From contig VGUH01000005.1 of assembly GCA_016874295.1 (NCBI GenBank), positions 1 to 64,000 on the forward strand: a stretch of DNA of 64,000 nt. The letters run 5' to 3'. The stretch comes from Gammaproteobacteria bacterium (GTDB lineage Bacteria; Pseudomonadota; Gammaproteobacteria; Steroidobacterales; Steroidobacteraceae). Position 1 is the first letter of the stretch. Every line of letters starts with the position of its first letter. Under the pieces are notes generated by a model. That model was not told the origin of the DNA, searched no databases, and worked only from the letters and a program-made list of their open reading frames with translations. Positions 39,457-48,619 of this stretch are shown piece after piece. The position numbers and the translations under genes were made by a program.

Positions 39457-40220
39457 TGCCGGTCCCGCGCGCCGAGCAGCTTCGCAACCCGCGCCAGGTC
39501 TTCGGGTGTATCGACGCCCGGCCCGGGTATCACAACCGCGTCGGCCACGACGATTGCATACCCCATCGCGAGCGCGCGCAGCTGCTCGAGGTGCTCGCGC
39601 CGCTCGAGCGCGCCGGGCGGCGCGGCCGCCAGGCGTCGCAGCGCCTCGACCCGATAGGCGTAGAGGCCCACGTGACGGCGCGCGCCAGTGTGCCTATCCG
39701 TGCCCGGCGGCGAAGCCGCGAAGCCGTCACGGTCCCAGGGCACGGGGGCGCGGCTGAAGTACAGCGCCATGCCGTCGGCGCGCGTCACGACCTTGACCAC
39801 GCTCGGGTCGAGGTAATCGGCCACGGATTCGACCGGCGTCGCAAGCGTCGCGATGGACGCCGCCGGCGTCGTCGCGAGCAGTTCGGCCACCTGCCCGATC
39901 AGTGCCGGCGGCAGCAGCGGTTCATCGCCTTGCACGTTGACGACCACGTCCTGCCCCGCCCAGCCGCGCCGCTCGGCGACTTCGGCGATGCGGTCGGTGC
40001 CTGACGCATGGCGCTCCGAGGTCATCTCGACCGCGGCGCCGGCTGCGCTGCAGGCTGCCCGGATGCGCTCGTCGTCCGTGGCGACGATCACTTCGGCGGC
40101 GCCCGCGCGCAGCGCAAGGCGGTAGACGTGCAGGATCACGGGCTCGCCAGCGAGCAGCAGCAGCGGCTTGCCCGGCAGGCGGCTGGAGGCGTGCCGGGCT
40201 GGGATGACGACCCGGAACAT
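39453..40220 (-). CDS. kdsB: CMP-Kdo synthetase (3-deoxy-manno-octulosonate cytidylyltransferase)
   Basis: Activates Kdo with CTP for lipopolysaccharide inner core synthesis. It is 255 aa. Signatures are VVIPARHASSRLPGKPLL, VIVATDDERI, NVQGDEPLLPP, SRAPVPWDRDG and GLYAYRVEALRR. ATG 40220 places the VIPAR motif at residue 5, as expected. It follows ycaR by 5 bases in the conserved msbA-lpxK-ycaR-kdsB order. Confidence 0.96.
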   Translation of the reverse strand: MFRVVIPARHASSRLPGKPLLLLAGEPVILHVYRLALRAGAAEVIVATDDERIRAACSAAGAAVEMTSERHASGTDRIAEVAERRGWAGQDVVVNVQGDEPLLPPALIGQVAELLATTPAASIATLATPVESVADYLDPSVVKVVTRADGMALYFSRAPVPWDRDGFAASPPGTDRHTGARRHVGLYAYRVEALRRLAAAPPGALERREHLEQLRALAMGYAIVVADAVVIPGPGVDTPEDLARVAKLLGARDRQ

Positions 40221-40225
40221 GACGC

Positions 40226-40417
40226 TCAACGGTTCGCGAGCGCGCGGTCGTCCGGCGTCAGCCGCCGCGCCTCGTCGGGCAACATCACCGGTATGCCTTC
40301 GCGCACCGGGTAGGCGAGCCGGTCGGCACGGCAAAGGAATTCCTGCGACTCGCCGAGCCAGACCAGCGGGCCCTTGCAGATCGGGCAAGCGAGAATGTCG
40401 GTGAGTTGCTCGGTCAC
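40226..40417 (-). CDS. ycaR: Trm112/YcaR family small zinc-finger-like protein
   Basis: 63 aa. LTDILACPICKGPL is the Trm112 signature; of the usual four cysteines the CPIC pair and one more (FLCRADRLAYPVREGIPVML) remain. In eukaryotes and archaea Trm112 activates methyltransferases; the bacterial role is not settled. The GTG start at 40417 overlaps the lpxK stop (GTGA). Confidence 0.9.
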   Translation of the reverse strand: MTEQLTDILACPICKGPLVWLGESQEFLCRADRLAYPVREGIPVMLPDEARRLTPDDRALANR

Positions 40418-41418
40418 GATTCCTGCCTCCCGGCCGCGCGCCGCATGACGGGCTCGACCAGGGCCGCCGCGCCTGCCGCGCCGATACGCGGCGTCACTTC
40501 GACCCACGCCGCATCCTCCCAGCCGGCGCCCTCGCATTTTACGGCATCCTTCTCCGTCAGCAGGACCGGCCTGTTCTGCCCGATGCCGGCGAGCGCGGGT
40601 GTGAACCGCGCATGGTCCGGGAGCGTGCGCGCCTCGACGACGAGTCCCGCGGCCCGCAACATCCCGAAGAAGCGACCGGGATTGCCGATGGCGGCCGCGG
40701 CGATGACTTCGCGTCCCGCGAAATCCGCAAGCGGCCGGCGCGTGCCATCCCTGAGCGCCACCACGGCGACCGCCTCGAGCGACATCCGCAGCGCGCCCGA
40801 GCGCTCGTAGCCGGCCCCGTTCACGACCACGGCGTCGACCTCGTCCAGCCGCGAGGCTGCCTCGCGCAGCGGCCCGGCCGGCAGCCGCCAGCCGTTGCCG
40901 AGGCCGCGCATGCCGTCGACGATCGCGATCTCGATATCGCGCGCGAGCGCGTAGTGCTGCAGGCCGTCGTCGCAGAGGATCACCTCGCAGTCCGGTTCCA
41001 GCAGGCGCACGGCCGCGGCGCGCCCGGCACCGATTGCAACCGGTACCGGCATGCGGCGGCGAACCATCACGGCCTCGTCGCCAACCGACTCCGCAGTATC
41101 GGCGGCATCCACCCGGCGCGCGGCCGCGTGCGCGCCCCGATAGCCGCGCATCGCGATGCCGACGCGGACTCCGCGGCGCGTGAGCTCGCCGGCGAGCCAC
41201 ATCGTGAACGGCGTCTTGCCGACGCCCCCGACGGTGAGACTCCCCACCACCACGATGGTCCGCGGCGAACGGTAGCGCGGAAGAACGCCGCTGCGGTACA
41301 GACCGCGACGCAGGGCCGCCATGGCCGCGAACAGCGCGGCAAGCGGCAGCAGCCAGAATCCGCGTCGCGTGCCGCCGTACCAGGTCTCGATGAACCAGTC
41401 GTGCAGGCGCTTGCCCAT
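40414..41418 (-). CDS. lpxK: Tetraacyldisaccharide 4'-kinase
   Basis: Phosphorylates the 4' position of the lipid A disaccharide at the inner membrane. It is 334 aa with an N-terminal membrane helix at about 18-38, Walker A-like VGSLTVGGVGKTPFTMWLA (residues 57-75), ILCDDGLQHYALARDIEI and late VLLTEKDAVKCEG. It directly follows msbA, and the two functions are consecutive in lipid A maturation and export. Confidence 0.95.
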   Translation of the reverse strand: MGKRLHDWFIETWYGGTRRGFWLLPLAALFAAMAALRRGLYRSGVLPRYRSPRTIVVVGSLTVGGVGKTPFTMWLAGELTRRGVRVGIAMRGYRGAHAAARRVDAADTAESVGDEAVMVRRRMPVPVAIGAGRAAAVRLLEPDCEVILCDDGLQHYALARDIEIAIVDGMRGLGNGWRLPAGPLREAASRLDEVDAVVVNGAGYERSGALRMSLEAVAVVALRDGTRRPLADFAGREVIAAAAIGNPGRFFGMLRAAGLVVEARTLPDHARFTPALAGIGQNRPVLLTEKDAVKCEGAGWEDAAWVEVTPRIGAAGAAALVEPVMRRAAGRQES

Positions 41419-41439
41419 GGCTGCGGCGGCGCCGTCCGG

Positions 41440-43182
41440 TCAGACGGAGAACTGCATCCGGTGCAGCGCGGCATAGACCCCGCCCGCCGCCAGCAGCGCC
41501 GCATGGGTACCGGACTCGACGATACGCCCCTCGTCCATGACGAGGATGCGATCGGCCCGCTCGACCGTCGAGAGCCGGTGCGCGATCACCAGCGTCGTGC
41601 GCTCGCGCAGCAGCTCTCCGAGCGCCGTCTGCACCAGGTGCCCGGACTCGGCGTCGAGCGCGGAGGTGGCCTCGTCGAGGATCACGATCGGCGCGTCCTT
41701 GAGGATGGCGCGCGCGATCGCGACGCGCTGGCGCTGGCCGCCCGAGAGGAGCGTGCCGCGCTCCCCGACCGGCGTCTCCAGGCCTTCCGGCAGCTCGTCG
41801 CTGAACTCGAGCACGTGCGCGGCCTGCGCCGCGTGCTGCACCGCCGCCGCGTCGGCGCCCGGCGTGCTGAACGCGATGTTGTTGCGGATCGTGTCGTCCA
41901 CGAGGACCACGTCCTGGCTCACGAGGGCGAGCTGGTTGCGCAGCTCCCTGAGCCGGTAGCGGCGGATGTCGATGCCGTCGATCAGCACCGCCCCGGTGTC
42001 GGGGTCGTGGAAGCGCGGCAAGAGGCTGACCAGCGTCGACTTGCCGCTGCCCGAGCGCCCGACGATCGCGACGGTTTCGCCCGGCGCCACGGTGAAGCTG
42101 ATATCCGACAGCACCGGGCCCTTGTCGCGGTCGTAGGTGAACGAGACGCCGCGGTACTCGATCTCGCCGCGGGCACGCGCGAGCGGAACGTCGCCCCCGC
42201 GATCCTCGACCGCCTGGTCCAGCACCTCGAAGACGCTCTGCCCGGCGGCAATGCCCTGCTGCAGCGGCCCGACCATGCCCACCAGGCGCCGCAGGGGCGC
42301 GGTGACCAGCAGCAACGCCGCGAGGAAGGAGGTGAACTCACCGACCGTCAGCCCCGCGCCCAGCACGTCGCGGATGGCGACGTACATGACCGCCGCGAGG
42401 CCGAGCGCCGCAATCATCTGCACGACCGGATTAGACACCGCCTTGACGGTGATCAGCTTCATGTAGCTCGCGCGGTTGTGCTCGTTGACCGCCTCGAATG
42501 CATCGAGCTGGCGCGCCTCGGCGTTGAACACCTTGATCACCCGCTGGCTCTCGAGCGATTCCTTCGCCACCCGCGTGACGTCGCCCATCGATGCCTGGAT
42601 GCGCATGCTGTAGCGCCGGAACAGGCGGCTGGTCAGGCGGATCAGGCCGACGATGACCGGCGCCACCGCGAGCGCGAACAGCGTGAGCTTCCAGTTGAGG
42701 TAGAGCAGGTAGGCCAGTAGTCCGATGACGGTGAGCGTGTCGCGGATGATGAACGTGATCGCATTGGTGGCGGCCTCCGCGACCAGCTCGATGTTGTAGG
42801 TCAGCCGCGAGAGCAGCTGCGCGACGCCATTGCGGTCGAAGAACGTGACCGGCAGCTGCAGATAGCGCTCGAACAAGTCGTGTCGGATCGACTTGATGAC
42901 CTGGCGGCCGACCCAGCCGGGCGCGTACACCGACAGGTAATCGCCGACGCCGCGCACCAGGAACAGCACAATGATGCCAGCCGGCACGTACAGCAGCATG
43001 CGCGGGTCGCGCTCCACGAAGGCGCCGTCCAGGAACATCTTCACCAGCACCGCGAAGCCGGTGTCGACCGCGGCGAACAGCACCATGCCGAGCACGCCGA
43101 GCAGGAACATCGGCCAGTGCGGACGCGCGTAGGCCAGCAGCCTCAGGTAGGTCCTGAGCGCCCCCGCATCGAGCGGCGGCAA
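41440..43182 (-). CDS. msbA: Lipid A export ABC transporter MsbA
   Basis: Homodimeric flippase for lipid A-core. It is 580 aa: six membrane segments (about 20-300), then the ATPase with Walker A GRSGSGKST, Q-loop LVSQDVVL, signature LSGGQRQRVAIARA, Walker B IVILDEATSALD and switch His in VIAHRLSTV. No ATG or GTG fits the N-terminus. The TTG at 43182, eight bases after the exbD stop, gives the normal start before ALRTYLRLLAYARPHW; this start is a judgement. The exbB-exbD-msbA-lpxK order is widespread. Confidence 0.93.
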   Translation of the reverse strand: MPPLDAGALRTYLRLLAYARPHWPMFLLGVLGMVLFAAVDTGFAVLVKMFLDGAFVERDPRMLLYVPAGIIVLFLVRGVGDYLSVYAPGWVGRQVIKSIRHDLFERYLQLPVTFFDRNGVAQLLSRLTYNIELVAEAATNAITFIIRDTLTVIGLLAYLLYLNWKLTLFALAVAPVIVGLIRLTSRLFRRYSMRIQASMGDVTRVAKESLESQRVIKVFNAEARQLDAFEAVNEHNRASYMKLITVKAVSNPVVQMIAALGLAAVMYVAIRDVLGAGLTVGEFTSFLAALLLVTAPLRRLVGMVGPLQQGIAAGQSVFEVLDQAVEDRGGDVPLARARGEIEYRGVSFTYDRDKGPVLSDISFTVAPGETVAIVGRSGSGKSTLVSLLPRFHDPDTGAVLIDGIDIRRYRLRELRNQLALVSQDVVLVDDTIRNNIAFSTPGADAAAVQHAAQAAHVLEFSDELPEGLETPVGERGTLLSGGQRQRVAIARAILKDAPIVILDEATSALDAESGHLVQTALGELLRERTTLVIAHRLSTVERADRILVMDEGRIVESGTHAALLAAGGVYAALHRMQFSV

Positions 43183-43189
43183 CTCGACC

Positions 43190-43612
43190 TTACTCTTCCG
43201 CGGATTGGCTGACAGTCGCAATGTCGACCTGCGTGAAGCCAAGGCGCGCGGCGGTGTCCATCGCCGTGACGACCGACTGGTGCGAAGAGCGCGCGTCGGC
43301 GCGGATCGTGACCGGCATGCGGCGGGAGTCCCCGGCGACCTGCCGCAGCGCGGCCGCGAGCGTCGCGCGCCCGTTGTTGACCAGCGCCCGATCATTGACG
43401 CGGTAGCTGCCCTGGGCGGAGATCGAGATGACGACCGGGCTGGCCGACCGTTCCACGCTCGCGGAGCCGGCCTCCGGCAGCATGATGCGCAGCCGTGAGT
43501 CCTGCACGAAGGTGGTCGACAGCATGAAGAAGATCACCAGCAGCAGGACGACGTCGACCAGGGAGCTCAGGTTGAGCTCGACCTCCTCCGCCCGCTTGGC
43601 CTGGAGCTTCAT
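43190..43612 (-). CDS. exbD: ExbD/TolR family biopolymer transport protein
   Basis: 140 aa: short cytoplasmic tail, one membrane segment at about 15-37 with the conserved proton-path Asp (LSSLVDVVLLLVIFFML), then a periplasmic domain. It works with ExbB in proton-driven energising of outer-membrane processes. ATG 43612 overlaps the exbB stop (ATGA). Its partner exbB is frameshifted here. Confidence 0.93.
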   Translation of the reverse strand: MKLQAKRAEEVELNLSSLVDVVLLLVIFFMLSTTFVQDSRLRIMLPEAGSASVERSASPVVISISAQGSYRVNDRALVNNGRATLAAALRQVAGDSRRMPVTIRADARSSHQSVVTAMDTAARLGFTQVDIATVSQSAEE

Positions 43613-44261
43613 GACGCCGCTTCGCGCCGGCGCTGGCCCCGCTCCGGTCGCCTGTCGAGCTGGTCGAAGGCCCGCACGAGCTTCATGGCCTCTTTCTCCA
43701 TGTCCACGACCAGGAGGTCCACGACTCCGCGCAGGTAGCGGTACGCGAACAGCGCGGGAATCGCGACGATGAGGCCGGCGGCGGTCGTGATGAGCGCCGT
43801 GCCGATGCCGCCGGACAGCACCTTCGGGTCGCCCACGCCCTCGCTCGAGATCGCCTCGAACGCCTGGATCATGCCGGTCACCGTGCCGAGCAGTCCGAGC
43901 AGCGGCGTGACCGCGGCGATCGTGCCGAGCGTGCCGAGAAAGCGCTCCATCTCGTGCACCACGTGCCGGCCGGTGTCCTCGATCGCTTCCTTCATGATCT
44001 CGCGGCCCTGGCCTGGTCGATATTGGCGAGGCCGGCCGCCAGCACGCGCCTGACCGGGGAATTGCGGGCCAGGGCGTCGATGTGGCGCTCGCTCAGGCTG
44101 TGTGACTCCACCAGCTTCCAGATGCGGTCGGTCAGCTCGCGCGGGATGACGCGCTCGCGCTGCAGCGTCCACAGGCGCTCCAGGACGATGGCCGCCGCGA
44201 CCACCGAGCACAGGACGATCGGCCACATGACGGGACCGCCCGCGAGGATGATTTCCCACAT
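43609..44261 (-). pseudogene. exbB: ExbB/TolQ family proton channel split by a frameshift
   Basis: The N-terminal part starts at ATG 44261 (WEIILAGGPVMWPIVLCSV, first membrane segment) and reads 89 codons to TGA at 43994-43992. The rest, with KEAIEDTGRHVVHEMERFLG, TPLLGLLGTVTGMIQAFE and the third membrane segment, is in the -1 frame to the stop at 43609. At the junction CCAGG is duplicated in tandem; removing one copy restores one frame reading NIDQGREIMKEAIED, which has the family spacing. ATG 43995 overlaps the premature TGA (ATGA), so the 128-aa second part could be translated separately. It is either a broken gene or two cooperating pieces. Confidence 0.85.
44007..44016. repeat. exbB: 5-bp tandem duplication in exbB
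   Basis: Plus strand CCTGG at 44007-44011 and again at 44012-44016. One copy too many shifts the exbB frame; a single-copy sequence reads through. Confidence 0.85.
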
Positions 44262-44307
44262 GGCGCGGCATGATACCGTGCGCGCGATTCCTCTGCGCGC
44301 GCGGCCT

Positions 44308-46563
44308 TCAGGGCCGCCACCAGCGCCGCGCCCCGCGCCGCACGGAGCTGATCTCGACGGCACCCGGCCGGGGCGGAAACCGCGCGAGCACTGCGCCCTC
44401 CTCGGCCGTCGCGAGCACGGTCGTGCCCGCACTGCGCCAGCGCGCCACCACGGCCGGATCCGGCATGCCCCAGCGGTTGCCGAATCCCGCCGAGGCGATG
44501 CCGTAGCGCGCGGCGACGGCCGCGACCAGCGCGGCCTGCGACGAGCTCCGGCTGCCGTGGTGCGGCAGCAGCACGACATCCGCCGCGATTTCCTGCGTGA
44601 GCAATTCCTCTTCCCCGCCGGACTCCGGATCGGCCAGCAGCAGCGCACGCCCGCCGGGACCTGACACGAGGATCGCACACGAGCGATCGTTGTCGCTGCC
44701 GGCAAATCCTTCCGGCGGATGCACGACGCGGAACGTGACGCCGTCCCAGCGCCACGCGTCGCCGCGGCGGCACGCATCGCCCCGCGACACTGCATCGGCC
44801 GCGGCTGCGGTCGCGCGACGCACCGGCAAGGCAGCGCGCAGCGCATCCACGCCGCCCGCATGGTCCATGTCCTCGTGGCACACGACCAGGCGGTCGATCG
44901 CGCGGACGCCGCGGGAGCGCAGGTAAGGCAACAGCGTCACCTGCGCCGCCGCGCCGCCGCCCGGCCACGCGGGCCCGGTGTCGAACACGAGCGTGTGGCG
45001 CCGCGTCTCGACCACCACCGACAGGCCCTGCCCGACGTCGAGCGCCGTCAGCAGGAAGGCGCCTTGCGCGACCGGTTCCGGCCTGCCGAGGCACAACGCC
45101 GCAGCGAGCGCCGAGGCGGCGAGTCGCAGGCCGGCGACCGGCACGAGCAAAGCCACGAACAGCAGAATGCCGATCGCCGCCACCAGAACCGCGGGCTGCC
45201 GGGCCGGCGCCCAGCTCGCGCCCGGCCAGGACGCAATCGATTCCAGCCACGGCCAGGTGCCGTCGAGCAGCGGCGCGAGCGCGCGCCAGATGGCCGATGA
45301 CAGCGCGGGAGACACCGTCGCGACGACCGTTCCCGCCAGCACCACCGGCAGCAGCAGGCCGCCGAACAGTGGGATGGCAATCGCATTGACCAGCGGTGAC
45401 ACGAGCGAGAGACGCCCGAACCCGAACGTCAACACCGGCGTCAGGAGCACGGTCACCGCGAGCTGCCCGCGCGCGAAGTCGAGCAGGCGCGCCCGCGCAT
45501 CTGCGCCCCGCAGCGCGGCGGCGATGAGCGCCGCCGTCGCGACGAAGGACAGCCAGAATCCGATCGAGGCCAGCGCCAGCGGGTCCGTCGCCACGAGCGC
45601 TACGGCGGCCAGCAGCAGCACGCGGTCGAGCGGCCAGCTGCGCCGCAGGACGCGCAGCGCAGCGAACAAAGCCACCATCGCGACGGTGCGCAGCGCCGGC
45701 AGGGAGCTGCCGGCGAGACAGGCGTATGCCGCCGAGACCGCGACGACCACGAGGCTTTCGGCCGTGACGCGCCCCGGCAGCCGCGCGATCCACGGCAGGC
45801 GCGCGACCAGCCGCAGGCCCGCGAGCGCGAACAGCGCGCAGCCCGTGACGTGCAGCCCGGAGATCGCCATCAGGTGCGCGATCCCGGTCGCCGAAAAGGC
45901 CTCCCACAGCCGGTCGGGGATCGTGCCGCGCACGCCGACGGCAAGGCCTTGCAGCACCGCGACCGAGGGGCCCGGCGGCAGCGCTGCCGCAATCGCGCCC
46001 GCGACGCGCGCCCGCAGCCGCTCGATCGGCAGTGCCGCCGCCGGGCCGGTGCGCGCAGGCCGGCTCTTGCCCACGACATAGGCCGTGGCGTCGATGCGTT
46101 CGCGCAGCAGCGTTAGCTCGCGCTCCGCACCGCCCGGATTCTGGAACCCGCGCCGGCAGCGGAGCCGCAGTTCGAAGCGCCACCGTTCACCGACGGCAGG
46201 CAGCTGGGCGGCCTCGTACCACGAGACCCGCACGCGTCGCGGCCAGGGTCGCGGCGCGTCGACGTGCATCACGTCGAGGTCGAAGTCGGTCCGGCCTGCG
46301 CGCACCAGCGGCGGCGCGGCGATGCGGCCCTCGACCAGCGCGGATTCCCGGTCGCGCGAACATGGCCAGCCCGCCGCAACGAGGACGGTCGCCATTCCGA
46401 GCGCCAGCGCAAACCCCGCGCAGGCGGCCGCCAGTCCCGGCGCCCGGCGCCCCAGCACGAGCGCCGCGGCTGCCGGAACCAGCCAGCCGCGCGAGGGAGC
46501 CAGGGCCGGCAGCGCGTGCAAGGCTGCGGCGCCCGCGAGGAAGGGAATGGGCCAGCGCAGCAC
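44308..46563 (-). CDS. comEC: DNA uptake channel ComEC/Rec2
   Basis: Inner-membrane channel for single-stranded DNA in natural transformation. It is 751 aa, GTG start: N-terminal membrane helices, a DUF4131/OB-fold part (about 90-190), the competence domain with many helices (about 215-490) including LMAISGLHVTG, and a C-terminal metallo-beta-lactamase-like domain (LTALDVGQGLSVVVE, VVCHEDMDHAGGVDAL, LLPHHGSRSSS). It lies between lolD and exbB as in Pseudomonas and Xanthomonas. No other competence genes are in the window. Confidence 0.94.
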   Translation of the reverse strand: MLRWPIPFLAGAAALHALPALAPSRGWLVPAAAALVLGRRAPGLAAACAGFALALGMATVLVAAGWPCSRDRESALVEGRIAAPPLVRAGRTDFDLDVMHVDAPRPWPRRVRVSWYEAAQLPAVGERWRFELRLRCRRGFQNPGGAERELTLLRERIDATAYVVGKSRPARTGPAAALPIERLRARVAGAIAAALPPGPSVAVLQGLAVGVRGTIPDRLWEAFSATGIAHLMAISGLHVTGCALFALAGLRLVARLPWIARLPGRVTAESLVVVAVSAAYACLAGSSLPALRTVAMVALFAALRVLRRSWPLDRVLLLAAVALVATDPLALASIGFWLSFVATAALIAAALRGADARARLLDFARGQLAVTVLLTPVLTFGFGRLSLVSPLVNAIAIPLFGGLLLPVVLAGTVVATVSPALSSAIWRALAPLLDGTWPWLESIASWPGASWAPARQPAVLVAAIGILLFVALLVPVAGLRLAASALAAALCLGRPEPVAQGAFLLTALDVGQGLSVVVETRRHTLVFDTGPAWPGGGAAAQVTLLPYLRSRGVRAIDRLVVCHEDMDHAGGVDALRAALPVRRATAAAADAVSRGDACRRGDAWRWDGVTFRVVHPPEGFAGSDNDRSCAILVSGPGGRALLLADPESGGEEELLTQEIAADVVLLPHHGSRSSSQAALVAAVAARYGIASAGFGNRWGMPDPAVVARWRSAGTTVLATAEEGAVLARFPPRPGAVEISSVRRGARRWWRP

Positions 46564-46626
46564 CGCGCACCGCTCTCGACCGAACCCGGGACAGCATGCG
46601 GCCAGGCACGCGCGGCCGCGGCGCGA

Positions 46627-47316
46627 TCAGCGGGTGTCTTCGCGCAGAATGCCGTCTTCGAGCACCAGCACGCGGTCCATGCGCGCCGCCAGCCCGTGAT
46701 CGTGCGTGACGATCACGAGACTCGTGCCCAGTTCGCGATTGAGTTCCAGCATGAGGCCGAACACCTGCGCCGCATGGCGGCCGTCAAGGTTGCCCGTGGG
46801 CTCGTCCGCCAGCACGATGCGGGGCCGCGTCACGAGGGCACGCGCGACCGCCGCGCGCTGGCGTTCTCCGCCCGAGAGCTGCGCAGGCCGGTGCTCGAGG
46901 CGTTGCCCGAGTCCGACCCGGTCCAGGAGCGCCGTCGCCTCACGCTCGGCCTGCGGGCGGGGCAACCGGCGGATCAGCAGCGGCATGGCGACATTCTCGA
47001 GCGCGCTGAACTCCGGCAGCAGATGGTGGAACTGGTAGACGAAGCCGATCGCCTGGTTGCGCAAGCGGCCGCGCTCTGCATCGTCGATCGCCGACATCTC
47101 CCGGCCGTCGATCAGCACGCGGCCGGCGGTCGGCAGGTCGAGGCCGCCGAGGAGCTGCAGGAGCGTCGTCTTGCCGGATCCGGAGGCGCCGACCACCGCG
47201 ACGCGCTCGCCGCGCCGGATGGCCGTATTCGCGCCGGCCAGCACGCGCACCAGCGCCGGGCCCTGGTGGAATTCCTTCACGAGGCCTTCGCAGGCCAGCA
47301 CGACGGCGTCGCTCAT
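46627..47316 (-). CDS. lolD: Lipoprotein-releasing system ATPase LolD
   Basis: Drives release of lipoproteins from the inner membrane to LolA. It is 229 aa. Walker [31 protein letters not shown] (the Lol-motif/Q-loop region), signature [15 protein letters not shown] and Walker [16 protein letters not shown] 47316 is 10 bases after the end of the permease gene. Gene order here is C-E-D rather than the C-D-E of E. coli. Confidence 0.95.
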   Translation of the reverse strand: MSDAVVLACEGLVKEFHQGPALVRVLAGANTAIRRGERVAVVGASGSGKTTLLQLLGGLDLPTAGRVLIDGREMSAIDDAERGRLRNQAIGFVYQFHHLLPEFSALENVAMPLLIRRLPRPQAEREATALLDRVGLGQRLEHRPAQLSGGERQRAAVARALVTRPRIVLADEPTGNLDGRHAAQVFGLMLELNRELGTSLVIVTHDHGLAARMDRVLVLEDGILREDTR

Positions 47317-47326
47317 GGTCTTTGCT

Positions 47327-48619
47327 TCATACCTCGTGGCGCAGGGCCTCGGCCGGCTGCGTCGTCGCAGCCCGCCAGGCCGGGTACAGGGTGGCGAGGA
47401 CGCCGAGCGCGAGCGCGACGGCGGCAATCACCAGCACTTCGCCGCCGCGGACATCCGCGGGCAGCTCGGAAATGAAGTAGACGCGCGGATCGACCAGCGT
47501 CACGCCCGTCAGCCGCTCGAGGCCGGCGGTGATCACGGTCACGTTGCCCGCGATCAGGAGGCCGAACAGCACGCCGGCGATCGTCCCGGCGACGCCGATG
47601 ACCGAACCCTGCGTCATGAAGATGCCGATCATGTCGCGCGGCGCGGCGCCGAGCGTGCGCAGAATCGCGATGTCGGCGCGCTTTTCCTTCACGACCATCA
47701 CCAGCGTCGAGATAATGTTGAACGCGGCGACCGCGACCACGAGCATCAGCACGAAGAACATGATCGACTTGGTGACCTGGATGGAGCGGAAGAAATTGCC
47801 CTGGCGGCGGCTCCAGTCGCTGATGTAATAGCGCCCCTCGAGCCCTTCCGCGATCGCGCGGATGCGGCCCGGTGCGGAGGCCGGGTCGTCGAAGGCGTAG
47901 CGCAGACCGGTCACGGCGTCCCCGAGGCGGAACAGGCGCCGGGCATCGTCGATGTGCATCAGCGCGAGCCCCTGGTCGAATTCGTACATGCCGGCGTCGA
48001 TCAGTCCCGCGACGGTGAGTTGACGCCGGCGCGGCAGCACCCCCGCCGGGGTCACGTCGCCCTTCGCGATCACCGCCAGCACCTTGTCGCCCGGCCCGAC
48101 GCCGAGTTTTTCCGCCAGGCCCCGCCCCAGGAGCACCCGCCATCGGCCGGACTCGAGTCCCTGAAAGCCTCGGCCGCCCAGGTGGCGTTCGAGTGCCGAC
48201 ACTCGCCGCTCGGCCTCCGGCAGCACCGCGCGCAGGTCGACGGCCGTGGAACGCTCGCCCGCGACCATCATGCCGCGGCCCTCGACGAACGGCGCGACAG
48301 CGACCACGCCCGCGGCGTTCCCGGTCTCGGCCGCGATCTCGCGCCAGGCGTCAAGCCTGCCTGCGTCGCCTTCGAGCGTCGCATGCGCGACGATGTCGAG
48401 GATGCGGCGCCCGAGTTCGCGTTCGAACCCGTTCATGACCGACAGCACGGCGATCAGCGTTGCGACGCCGAGGGCGATGCCGGTCATCGCAATCGCCGAG
48501 ATGAACCCGATGAAACGGTTGCCGCGGCGCGCGCGCAGGTAGCGCATCCCGACCCACGCCGCCCACGGCGCCGGCAGGCGCGATCCCGCACCGACGCCGC
48601 CGGGTGATAGATCACTCAT
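47327..48619 (-). CDS. lolE: Lipoprotein-releasing permease, LolC/LolE family (second copy)
   Basis: 430 aa membrane subunit: one helix at about 37-60 ([23 protein letters not shown]), a large periplasmic domain, and three C-terminal helices (from about 285) with [27 protein letters not shown]. The C-terminus ends EALRHE with [13 protein letters not shown]. Which paralogue equals LolC or LolE cannot be told by eye; the name follows position. Its start overlaps the upstream paralogue by 8 bases. Confidence 0.9.
   Translation of the reverse strand: MSDLSPGGVGAGSRLPAPWAAWVGMRYLRARRGNRFIGFISAIAMTGIALGVATLIAVLSVMNGFERELGRRILDIVAHATLEGDAGRLDAWREIAAETGNAAGVVAVAPFVEGRGMMVAGERSTAVDLRAVLPEAERRVSALERHLGGRGFQGLESGRWRVLLGRGLAEKLGVGPGDKVLAVIAKGDVTPAGVLPRRRQLTVAGLIDAGMYEFDQGLALMHIDDARRLFRLGDAVTGLRYAFDDPASAPGRIRAIAEGLEGRYYISDWSRRQGNFFRSIQVTKSIMFFVLMLVVAVAAFNIISTLVMVVKEKRADIAILRTLGAAPRDMIGIFMTQGSVIGVAGTIAGVLFGLLIAGNVTVITAGLERLTGVTLVDPRVYFISELPADVRGGEVLVIAAVALALGVLATLYPAWRAATTQPAEALRHEV

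Noticed and set aside
43992-44016. Programmed -1 ribosomal frameshift in exbB
   Set aside because: No slippery heptamer of the X-XXY-YYZ type lies at the junction, and the simple CCTGG duplication explains the shift.
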